DNA of 64,000 nt. Origin: Nocardioides sp. GY 10127 (GTDB lineage Bacteria; Actinomycetota; Actinomycetes; Propionibacteriales; Nocardioidaceae). The notes under the pieces are model-generated. The model searched no databases and was not told where the DNA came from. It saw only the letters and a program-made list of their open reading frames with translations. The stretch is taken from positions 186,001 to 250,000 of the forward strand of contig NZ_STGL01000009.1 in the NCBI RefSeq assembly GCF_004919085.1, in the 5' to 3' direction. This document shows positions 36,429-43,145 of the stretch, in pieces; within the stretch, counting starts at the first letter, position 1; each line of letters opens with the position of its first letter. Position numbers and translations under genes: made by a program.

Positions 36429-37271
36429 ATGAGCACCGCGGACGCCTCGGAGACCGACGAGCCCGGCGCGATCGCGGAGGCCGCCGACGCGGCGATGGAC
36501 GCAGCCGTCGACGCCGCCCGCGAGGCCGGCGACTCGCCGGTGGTCGAGTGGGGCGCGCGACTGGGCTACGCCGCGAACGGCGTCGTCCACCTGATGCTCG
36601 CGTGGCTCACGGCCCGCATCGCGGTCGGGGTGTCCCACCAGCAGGCCAGCCAGTCGGGCGCGCTCGCGCAGGTCGCCCACCTGCCGCTCGGCCAGGCGGC
36701 CCTCTGGGTGGTCACCGCCGGCTACGCGCTCCTCTCGGTCTGGCAGCTCACCGAGGCCGTCGCCCGGCACCGCCTAGCCGACCGGGGCAAGGCCCTCGCC
36801 AAGCTCGTCGGCTACGCCGCCGTGGGGTGGACGGCGGGGGTGTTCGCCGCGGGCGGCCACAGCGACAGCAACGAGGACACCGCCGAGCTCACCCACGCCG
36901 TCATGAACGTCCCGGCCGGCCAGGTGCTGGTCGGCGCGATCGGCGTCGTCGTCCTCGCCATCGGCGTCTACCACGTGCACAAGGGGTGGACGTCGGGCTT
37001 CCTCCGCGACCTGCGCGAGCACCCGGGCCTGGCCGCGGTGGTCGCGGGGCGCGTCGGCTACGTCGGCAAGGGCCTGGCGCTGCTCGCCGTGGGCGTGCTC
37101 TTCCTCGTGGCCGCCGCCAAGCACCAGGCCGGCCGCGCGACCGGGCTGGACGGCGCCCTGCGCTCGCTCCAGCAGCTGCCCGGCGGCCAGGTGGTCCTCG
37201 GGCTCATCGCGCTCGGCCTGCTGGCCTACGCGGTGTACTCCTTCTTCCGGGCGCGGTTCGCCCGGGTCTGA
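36429..37271 (+). CDS. DUF1206 domain membrane protein
   Basis: A 280-residue integral membrane protein of unknown function. After an acidic N-terminus of about 40 residues, six hydrophobic segments form three similar two-helix repeats. Each begins with a pattern like LGYAANGVVHLMLAWL, VGYAAVGWTAGVFAAGG or VGYVGKGLALLAVGVLFL, the mark of DUF1206. ATG 36429 is preferred over GTG/ATG codons further up because the family begins near here. The 3' end overlaps the convergent PAP2 gene by 46 bp. Confidence 0.88.
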   Translation: MSTADASETDEPGAIAEAADAAMDAAVDAAREAGDSPVVEWGARLGYAANGVVHLMLAWLTARIAVGVSHQQASQSGALAQVAHLPLGQAALWVVTAGYALLSVWQLTEAVARHRLADRGKALAKLVGYAAVGWTAGVFAAGGHSDSNEDTAELTHAVMNVPAGQVLVGAIGVVVLAIGVYHVHKGWTSGFLRDLREHPGLAAVVAGRVGYVGKGLALLAVGVLFLVAAAKHQAGRATGLDGALRSLQQLPGGQVVLGLIALGLLAYAVYSFFRARFARV

Positions 37272-38005
37272 CCGTCCCGGGTCCGCGTCCCGGCCTCGAC
37301 CCGCAGCCAGTGCCAGGCCAGCCAGACGGCCACCATGCCGTTGAGGATGGCCGCGACCACGTCGCTCACGTGGTGCATGCCGCGGTAGACCCGGGCGAGC
37401 GCCACGAGCACGGGCATCGCCAGGCACACGCCAAGCGCCACCCGGCGCAGCACCTCCAGCAGGTGGTGCCGGGCCGGGCCCAGCGCCAGCAGGACCAGGA
37501 AGAGCGCCAGGTAGAGCCCGGTCGTGGCTCCGGTGTGCCCGCTGGGGAAGCTCGAGGTCGGCGGGGAGTCGTCGAGCTTGACGACGTCCGGCCGGTCGCG
37601 CGCCAGCAGCAGCGTGACGAGGAAGAACACCAGCGCCTGCGTCGAGATCGCCAGCAGCGGCACGATCGCGAACCACCAGTGGCGGGTGCGCCACCACAGC
37701 AGCGCGACCACGACCACGCACACGGACACGATCGACACCGTCGCGCCCGCCCACGAGAAGACGAGGGTGATGGCGTTGAAGGTGGACGTCCGGTGGTGCG
37801 CGAACCACGTGTTCACGCCCTCCTCGGCGCGGCCCAGGCCCGCCAGCGGTCCGTCGACCAGGCACCACCCGGCGCCCAGCAGGATCAGGAACCAGAGGGC
37901 TAGGGGCGCCGCGACGCGCAGCCCGAGGTCGCGAGCGGTCTCCTTCGCGGACGGCGGGGTGTCGACCCCGTCCCAGCGGTGCAGGTCGAGGCGCGGTGCG
38001 CTCAT
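37226..38005 (-). CDS. PAP2 family phosphatase, membrane-bound (second of pair)
   Basis: A 259-residue lipid phosphatase-like protein with about six membrane helices. The three catalytic blocks are present: ARDRP (K/R-x6-RP type), SFPSGHTGA with the catalytic PSGH, and ARVYRGMHHVSDVVAA with R-x5-H-x3-D. Family members remove phosphate from phosphatidate, undecaprenyl pyrophosphate or similar lipids. The ATG overlaps the stop of the upstream PAP2 gene (ATGA). Its own 3' end overlaps the DUF1206 gene on the other strand. Substrate unknown. Confidence 0.9.
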   Translation of the reverse strand: MSAPRLDLHRWDGVDTPPSAKETARDLGLRVAAPLALWFLILLGAGWCLVDGPLAGLGRAEEGVNTWFAHHRTSTFNAITLVFSWAGATVSIVSVCVVVVALLWWRTRHWWFAIVPLLAISTQALVFFLVTLLLARDRPDVVKLDDSPPTSSFPSGHTGATTGLYLALFLVLLALGPARHHLLEVLRRVALGVCLAMPVLVALARVYRGMHHVSDVVAAILNGMVAVWLAWHWLRVEAGTRTRDGQTRANRARKKEYTA

Positions 38006-38757
38006 CGGGCGGACTCCTCTGCTCGGTCGTGGACGGGTGACCGGAGGTGGGTGTCGGTCGCGGTGTCGGTGGATGCGTCCGCGTCCCGCTCGGGCATCGA
38101 CGGGGTCCAGCCCCGGTACCCGGCGTGCGAGGCCAGGACGACGCCGGTGCCCAGCACCACGCCGGCGGCGACGTCGGAGGGGAAGTGGGCGCCGAGGAGG
38201 ATGCGGTCGGCGCAGGTGACGGCGGTCCAGGCGACCGCCAGGGCCACGGCGACGATGCGTCCACGCCGCGCCAGCAGCGGCCACAGCAGCAGCACGCACG
38301 TCGTCCCCAGGACGGCGGCGTTGAGCGCGTGCCCGCTCGGGAAGCTGTAGGACCCGAACTGGGAGACGGGGTCGTCCAGGACGGGACGGGCCCGCCGGAC
38401 GACCTCCTTGAGGCTCACGCCCAGCACCCAGCCGACCGTCATCGTCGCGGCGGCCCACCAGGCCCGGCTGCGCCGCGCCGGCCGGCGACCGACGGCCACG
38501 CACAGCGGTAGCCCGACGACCGCGTAGGCCACGAGTGGCTGGCTGATCGTCTGCCAGACCAGCAGCGTGTGGCGCAGCCACGGGTGCGCGAGCGTCACGG
38601 TCGTCGCCGCGACCTCGACGCGCTGGTCGGCGTCCACGAGCGGGGGGAAGGAGGTGTGCACGAGGTAGGCGAGCACGCCCACCGGCACGGCGACCACGAG
38701 CGCGTAGAGCGCTGACCAGGCGAGCCGGACGAGCCGGTGGCGGACCAGGGGGGACAT
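38002..38757 (-). CDS. PAP2 family phosphatase, membrane-bound (first of pair)
   Basis: A 251-residue paralogue of the downstream gene. Catalytic blocks are KEVVRRARP, SYSFPSGHALNAAVL and ADRILLGAHFPSDVAAG. Six hydrophobic helices are visible. The last 25 residues are hydrophilic. ATG 38757 gives a short cytosolic N-terminus before the first helix; the frame upstream runs through repeat-rich DNA. The two PAP2 genes overlap by 4 bp, so the enzymes are made together. The first motif has the complete KxxxxxxRP pattern, which the second gene has only in part. Confidence 0.9.
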   Translation of the reverse strand: MSPLVRHRLVRLAWSALYALVVAVPVGVLAYLVHTSFPPLVDADQRVEVAATTVTLAHPWLRHTLLVWQTISQPLVAYAVVGLPLCVAVGRRPARRSRAWWAAATMTVGWVLGVSLKEVVRRARPVLDDPVSQFGSYSFPSGHALNAAVLGTTCVLLLWPLLARRGRIVAVALAVAWTAVTCADRILLGAHFPSDVAAGVVLGTGVVLASHAGYRGWTPSMPERDADASTDTATDTHLRSPVHDRAEESAR

Positions 38758-38848
38758 GCCGGGTAGGTCTACTCCTCCGCGCGCGTGCGCGGCCCACCCC
38801 GGCGGTGGTGCCGCTGTGGCGAAAGAGCGGAGGAGCCCGGAGCCCTCC

Positions 38849-38968
38849 TCAGAGCAGCCAGAAGACCAGGAGCAGCAGCGCCACGACCCCGACCACCGCC
38901 AGGGTGGCGAGGTGGACGTTCCACCAGCGGTGCGGGCGGGGCTTGGCGAGGGGTATCCGGGGGGACAT
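38849..38968 (-). CDS. 39-residue single-span membrane mini-protein
   Basis: MSPRIPLAKPRPHRWWN is a basic, Pro-rich start, followed by one hydrophobic helix of about 20 residues up to the C-terminal FWLL. Positive charges before the helix suggest N-in orientation. It reads in the same direction as the two PAP2 genes, 91 bp upstream of them. GGAAGAGG lies upstream at a long spacing. No homology is claimed; the composition argues that it is real, as a random GC-rich frame would rarely give this pattern. Confidence 0.5.
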   Translation of the reverse strand: MSPRIPLAKPRPHRWWNVHLATLAVVGVVALLLLVFWLL

Positions 38969-39403
38969 GGCTGGTCGGGCCTCTTCCTGGTCTGACCGGG
39001 CGGGAGCGGGCGCGGGTGCGCACGGGACACCCTGCCGCGGGAGAGGTGGCGCCCGGGTTGCGCCGCACGTCCTCGGACAACCTCGGACACGGGCTCTGAG
39101 CAGCGAGAATGCGCGGAGTGTCCGGGGTCAATCGCGCTGGCACGACACCCCGTCGGTCCCCGGGCGCCGCGTGCCGCTCCACCGGGGTGTGCCTGGGCGG
39201 GTGTGCCCGGGCGGGTGTGCCCGGGCGGGTGTGCCCGGGCGGGTGTGCTCGGCGGGGTGGCCTCCCGCGGCGCCCGGCTGCCTAGCGTCGAGGTGGAGGA
39301 ACGGACGGAGCCACGTCCGCCCTTCCTCGTGCCGGACAGCCTGACCGACCGCCTGCACGACAGCCCGAGCGACCCGGGGTGAAGCCCCGCGAGAGGACCC
39401 GCA
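38969..39403. other. 435-bp intergenic region with 14-bp tandem repeats
   Basis: Contains a CCTCGGACA direct repeat near 39072-39090, the 14-bp repeats (39185-39254), and TAGCGT (39283-39288), a candidate -10 for the downstream oxidoreductase with a leader of about 109 nt. Confidence 0.5.
39185..39254. repeat. 14-bp tandem repeat, about five units
   Basis: GGGTGTGCCCGGGC is repeated at 39185, 39199, 39213 and 39227, and a decayed fifth unit starts at 39241. The first unit has one change (CCT for CCC). Noncoding. Confidence 0.9.
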
Positions 39404-40393
39404 GTGACCCGCATCGGCTACACCCTCATGACCGAGCAGTCCGGCCCCCGCCAGCTCGTGGGCTACGCCCGCGACGCCGAGCGCGCGGGCTTCGACTTCG
39501 AGGTGTCCAGTGACCACCACAGCCCGTGGCTCACGGAGCAGGGCCACGCCCCGTACGCCTGGTCGGTGCTCGGCGCGGTGGCCCAGGTGACCGAGCGGGT
39601 GGAGCTCATGACCTACGTGACCTGCCCGACCCTGCGCTATCACCCGGCCGTGGTGGCGCAGAAGGCAGCGACGATGAGCCTGCTGTCCCAGGGCCGATTC
39701 ACGCTCGGCCTTGGGTCCGGCGAGAACCTCAACGAGCACGTCGTGGGACGTGGCTGGCCCGCCGTGGAGACCCGCCAGGAGATGCTGGAGGAGGCCATCG
39801 CGATCATCCGCCGACTCACCGACGGCGAGCTGCTCACCTACCGCGGCGAGCACTTCGCCGTGGACGCCGCGCGGGTGTGGGACCTGCCCGAGGAGCCGCT
39901 CCGGATCGGCGTGGCCGCGGGCGGGCCGAAGGCGGTCGGACGCTTCGCACCGCTCGCCGACGACCTGATCGCCACCGAGCCGGACGCCGACCTCGTGGCG
40001 GCCTGGAACGACGTCGAGGGCGTCTCCCGGATCGGCGCCGGTGCCCGGGCGATCGGTCAGGTGCCGATCTCGTGGGACCCCGACGAGAAGCGCGCGATCG
40101 AGCGTGCCCACGAGCAGTTCCGCTGGTTCGCGGGCGGGTGGGCGGTCAACGCCGACCTCCCCACGACCCAGGGCTTCTCCGGGGCGACCCAGCTCGTCAG
40201 CCCCGACGACGTCGCCGACAACATCGCCTGCGGGCCGGACCTCGACCGCCTGGCCGAGTCCGTCGTCGCGTTCGCCGACGCCGGCTTCACCGACGTGGCG
40301 CTGGTGCAGGTCGGTGACGAGGCCCAGCAGCGGTTCCTGGACGAGGCGGCCGAGCCGCTCCTCGCACGCGTCCGCGAGGGGCTGCAGGGCTGA
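39404..40393 (+). CDS. F420-type LLM oxidoreductase (glucose-6-phosphate dehydrogenase-related)
   Basis: A 329-residue luciferase-superfamily enzyme of the subfamily related to F420-dependent glucose-6-phosphate dehydrogenase. Typical blocks are RIGYTLMTEQSGPRQLVGYA, FEVSSDHHSPW, TYVTCPTLRYHPAVVAQKAA, GRFTLGLGSGENLNEH, RGEHFAVDAARVWDLPE and IGVAAGGPKAV. The GTG start has GAGAGG 7 nt upstream. Substrate unknown; use of coenzyme F420 rather than FMN is inferred from subfamily. The LysR gene is convergent, 22 bp away. Confidence 0.9.
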   Translation: MTRIGYTLMTEQSGPRQLVGYARDAERAGFDFEVSSDHHSPWLTEQGHAPYAWSVLGAVAQVTERVELMTYVTCPTLRYHPAVVAQKAATMSLLSQGRFTLGLGSGENLNEHVVGRGWPAVETRQEMLEEAIAIIRRLTDGELLTYRGEHFAVDAARVWDLPEEPLRIGVAAGGPKAVGRFAPLADDLIATEPDADLVAAWNDVEGVSRIGAGARAIGQVPISWDPDEKRAIERAHEQFRWFAGGWAVNADLPTTQGFSGATQLVSPDDVADNIACGPDLDRLAESVVAFADAGFTDVALVQVGDEAQQRFLDEAAEPLLARVREGLQG

Positions 40394-40415
40394 GCGGCAG
40401 AGCGCGCAGGGGTCG

Positions 40416-41306
40416 CTAGCGCAGGGACAGCAGGAACGCCCGCGCCACCGGGCTCGCGTGCTCGGGGTGGACGACGAGGCTGATCCGGTGGGTGGGGGCC
40501 GCGTCCGCGAGGGGCACGCCGACCACCGGCCGGGGCCCCGCGTTGTCGCCGATGTGGGCCACGGTGGACGCCGGCACGATGCCGACGCCGAGGCCGTGCG
40601 ACACGCAGCGGACGACGTCCTCGAGCAGGGCCATCTCCAGGCCGGCGGCCGGCACGAGCCCGGCCGCGGCCAGCGCGGTGTCGACCTCGCGGCGCAGGTG
40701 CGAGGAGCCCCGGAACCGCACGAGCGGCCCGGCGGCGAGCAGGTCGGCCAGCGTGACGGACCGCTGCGCCGCCAGCGGGTGGTCGCGCGGGACGGCGGCC
40801 ACCTGCTCCTCCTCGACGAGGAGCAGCGACTCCAGGGTGGGCGGCAGGTCCTGCGGGCCGCCGCCCACGACCGCCACGTCGAGGTCCCCGGCGAGGACGG
40901 CGGCCGCCATCACCGGGCTCGGCTCGGCGACCGTCACGATCTCCACCAGCGGGTGCCGCGCGTGGAAGCGGCCCAGGATGCCGAGGACGTCGGTGGTGCG
41001 GCTGGCCGTCTGCGCCAGCCCGACCCGCAGCCGCCCGCGGCGGGCGTCCCCGAGCTCGGCGAGCTCCTCCCGGGCGTCGTCGACCTGGTCGAGGATGCGC
41101 CGGGCCCGGCCGCGCAGCGCCTCGCCGGCCTCGGTGAGCCGGACCGTCCGGGAGGTGCGCAGCAGCAGCGCCGTGCCCACCTCGCGCTCGAGACGGGCGA
41201 CCTGCGTGGACAGCGCGGACTGGGCCACGCCCAGCTCCTGGGCGGCCCCCGTGAACGAGAGCCGGTCCGCGACCGCGACGAAGTAGCGCAGCTGCCTCAG
41301 CTCCAC
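40416..41306 (-). CDS. LysR family transcriptional regulator
   Basis: A 296-residue regulator. The winged helix MELRQLRYFVAVADRLSFTG (1-20) is followed by the recognition part LGVAQSALSTQVARLE and the linker helix. The effector domain (about 90-296) has the two-lobed periplasmic-binding fold with GRLRVGLAQTASR and LDVAVVGGG. Neighbouring genes give no clear target. It is divergent from the cspA leader region across 464 bp. Confidence 0.93.
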   Translation of the reverse strand: MELRQLRYFVAVADRLSFTGAAQELGVAQSALSTQVARLEREVGTALLLRTSRTVRLTEAGEALRGRARRILDQVDDAREELAELGDARRGRLRVGLAQTASRTTDVLGILGRFHARHPLVEIVTVAEPSPVMAAAVLAGDLDVAVVGGGPQDLPPTLESLLLVEEEQVAAVPRDHPLAAQRSVTLADLLAAGPLVRFRGSSHLRREVDTALAAAGLVPAAGLEMALLEDVVRCVSHGLGVGIVPASTVAHIGDNAGPRPVVGVPLADAAPTHRISLVVHPEHASPVARAFLLSLR

Positions 41307-41593
41307 GGGGCCTGCTCCGGCTGGGAGTGGGAGGCGCCCGACGGGGTGCTCATGGCTCGCAGGTGTAGCAGGTCCGGGCCCCCTGGGGCCGCTCCCACGC
41401 CGTCATTGATCGCGTGGAGCGAATGTCGGCTCGCCCCTGATCTCTCCCCGGGATGACAGAGCCTCGGTTGTGTACGCCGGTGGTCCCCGAGAACCCCCAC
41501 GTCACAGGGCTGTTGCACACCTTTCACCGGGCGGACTCACGATCCTTTGCACGAGAAGGGGCGTTCGGGGCGTGCGGGCGGTAGTGTCTCTCT
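41307..41593. other. Intergenic region upstream of the cspA transcript
   Basis: Part of the 464-bp LysR-cspA gap. No ORF is convincing. It holds the LysR promoter and the DNA just upstream of the probable cspA start; no further element is recognised. Confidence 0.35.
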
Positions 41594-41770
41594 CAGCAAC
41601 AGATGCAAGTTCCAGCAGGTCGACGCCCGCGGAGTTTGTGATCCAACGGCGTTTCTGCTTGCACGGATGTCCTGCCGGACGCAGCAAGTCGGAGCGGCGT
41701 GTCACCGCATGTGTTGCGGGGGCCGTCGAGGTGACGGTCTCTCGCCCCGACAGAGGAGTATGTGAGCACA
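41582..41770 (+). promoter_or_regulatory. cspA: cspA promoter and long structured 5' leader
   Basis: TAGTGT (41582-41587) is a likely -10 box and would give a leader of about 177 nt. TGCAAG (41604-41609) can pair with CTTGCA (41658-41663). The leader is less GC-rich than its surroundings. Long cspA leaders act as cold-responsive RNA switches in other bacteria; here this is inference. GAGGAG (41753-41758) is the ribosome site. Confidence 0.5.
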
Positions 41771-41974
41771 ATGGCTCAGGGCACCGTGAAGTGGTTCAAC
41801 GCCGAGAAGGGTTTCGGCTTCATTGCGCAGGAGAACGGCGGCGACGACGTCTTCGTGCACTACTCGGCGATCCAGACCCAGGGCTACAAGTCCCTGGACG
41901 AGAACCAGAAGGTCGAGTTCGACGTCACCCAGGGCCCGAAGGGCCCGCAGGCGGAGAACGTCCGCCCGCTCTGA
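41771..41974 (+). CDS. cspA: Cold shock protein (CspA family)
   Basis: A 67-residue single-stranded nucleic acid-binding protein, RNA chaperone at low temperature. The single OB-fold has MAQGTVKWFNAEKGFGFI with RNP1 KGFGFI, and RNP2 VFVHYSAI. The ATG at 41771 gives the usual family start, although it is 12 nt from GAGGAG. An upstream GTG at 41762 would add three residues but is only 3 nt from the ribosome site. A start-stop ATGTGA (41760-41765) lies between the two. Confidence 0.95.
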   Translation: MAQGTVKWFNAEKGFGFIAQENGGDDVFVHYSAIQTQGYKSLDENQKVEFDVTQGPKGPQAENVRPL

Positions 41975-42001
41975 CGTCGTCCGGCCTCACCGCCGGTCGT
42001 C

Positions 42002-42047
42002 GACGAGGCTCCGCTCCCTCCGGGGGGCGGGGCCTCGTCCCCTTTTT
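42002..42047 (+). terminator. Rho-independent terminator of cspA
   Basis: GACGAGGC pairs with GCCTCGTC, extended by CCGC with GCGG inside, and is followed by CCCCTTTTT. The stem starts about 28 bp after the cspA stop. Confidence 0.88.
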
Positions 42048-42148
42048 CGCCTCCTCACCCGTGCGGGGGTGGTCGGGAGGGCGGCCTGGACTAGTCCCCT
42101 CCGAAAGGAGCGGTTTGTCGCCGCCGGACGTGGGGCACTCTGGGTGGG

Positions 42149-42331
42149 ATGACGACGAGCGAGCGGAACGAGGCCAGGGTGCAGGACCAGTTCGACGTGT
42201 CCCTCGAGGACTCCGACCTGCTGGGCGAGGTGGAGCTGACCACCTCGCTCATCATCGCGGCGTCCGAGACCGACGAGCACCTCACCCAGGAGCAGATCGA
42301 CGAGCTCCTCGGCCTCGAGGGCGGCGAGTAG
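42149..42331 (+). CDS. Small acidic protein of unknown function
   Basis: A 60-residue protein beginning MTTSERNEARVQDQ, with about 18 acidic residues and an amphipathic C-terminal helix LTQEQIDELLGLEGGE. Codon third positions are strongly G/C as expected for a real gene. It lies alone between the cspA terminator and the copper operon. No family is recognised; GGTGGG just upstream of ATG is a weak ribosome site. Confidence 0.55.
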   Translation: MTTSERNEARVQDQFDVSLEDSDLLGEVELTTSLIIAASETDEHLTQEQIDELLGLEGGE

Positions 42332-42397
42332 CCCGCTCCGCACGGCTCGACCCCCATGCCGCCCGACCGGCCCCGACGCGTCCGCGTCGGGGCCGGC

Positions 42398-42442
42398 TGC
42401 ATGTCGGGGTACTGCATGTCGGGGTACTGCATGTCGGGGCGA
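42398..42442. repeat. 15-bp direct repeat, three copies
   Basis: TGCATGTCGGGGTAC occurs at 42398 and 42413, and a third copy at 42428 ends in GCGA. It lies about 35 bp upstream of the CsoR operator. Confidence 0.9.
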
Positions 42443-42476
42443 TGGTCCCGCCGCTGCGGGGGCGTGCGCCCTTGTC

Positions 42477-42500
42477 TGCATACGGTAGGGGGGTAACCTA
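42477..42500. promoter_or_regulatory. CsoR-type copper operator overlapping csoR promoter
   Basis: TGCATACGGTAGGGGGGTAA, continuing CCTA, is a G-tract operator; its reverse strand reads TTACCCCCCTACCGTATGCA, close to known CsoR sites of actinobacteria. It overlaps the -10 box TAACCT (42494-42499), which ends 7 nt before the csoR ATG. Apo-CsoR bound here would block the operon. Confidence 0.75.
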
Positions 42501-42506
42501 TCCAGC

Positions 42507-42845
42507 ATGGTCCAGGACGCCGCGCACACCGCCGCACTCGATCCCGAGCTCGACCCCGACCACCACCACGGGTACCTCCAGGCCAAGGAGGACTACCTCA
42601 AGCGGCTGCGTCGCATCGAGGGGCAGGCACGCGGGCTCCAGCGGATGGTCGAGGAGGAGCAGTACTGCATCGACATCCTCACGCAGGTCTCCGCGATGAC
42701 GAAGGCCCTGCACTCGGTCTCGGTGCGGCTGCTCGAGGAGCACATGAACCACTGCGTCCTCGGCGCCGCCCGCGCGGACGAGCAGGCCGGCCGCGAGAAG
42801 GTCGCCGAGGCGATCGAGGCGGTCGCCCGCCTCGTCCGCTCCTGA
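42507..42845 (+). CDS. csoR: Copper-sensing repressor CsoR
   Basis: A 112-residue all-helical repressor that releases DNA on binding Cu(I). Core: LKRLRRIEGQARGLQRMVEE, then the ligand Cys in EEQYCIDIL and His/Cys in EEHMNHCVLG, the C-H-C set of CsoR rather than the RcnR set. The His-rich N-terminus HHHGYL is extra. It is leaderless with TAACCT 7 nt upstream and probably autoregulated by the overlapping operator. copZ and copA follow and are its expected targets. Confidence 0.94.
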   Translation: MVQDAAHTAALDPELDPDHHHGYLQAKEDYLKRLRRIEGQARGLQRMVEEEQYCIDILTQVSAMTKALHSVSVRLLEEHMNHCVLGAARADEQAGREKVAEAIEAVARLVRS

Positions 42846-42941
42846 GGCCCTCGACCGGGGGCACCCCCGTTCCACCAGCACTTTCATCAGCACGCTCCTG
42901 AGCCAGGCGCAACGAAGCTCCGCACAGATCCAGGAGGACCC

Positions 42942-43145
42942 ATGTCCACCAGCACCTTCCACGTCACCGGCATGACCTGCCAGCACTGCGTCGCCTCCGT
43001 CACCGAGGAGGTCTCCGAGCTCCCCGGCGTCACGGACGTCGCGGTCACGCTCGACGACGGCACGCTCGTCATCACCTCCGCCCAGCCCCTCGACCGCGAC
43101 GCCGTGAGCGGCGCCGTCTCCGAGGCCGGCTACCAGCTCGTCTGA
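42942..43145 (+). CDS. copZ: Copper chaperone CopZ (heavy-metal-associated domain)
   Basis: A 67-residue ferredoxin-like metallochaperone that hands Cu(I) to CopA. The metal motif GMTCQHCV is at about residues 10-17. AGGAGG is a few bases before the ATG. It overlaps the copA start (TGATG), so chaperone and pump are made together. Confidence 0.95.
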   Translation: MSTSTFHVTGMTCQHCVASVTEEVSELPGVTDVAVTLDDGTLVITSAQPLDRDAVSGAVSEAGYQLV

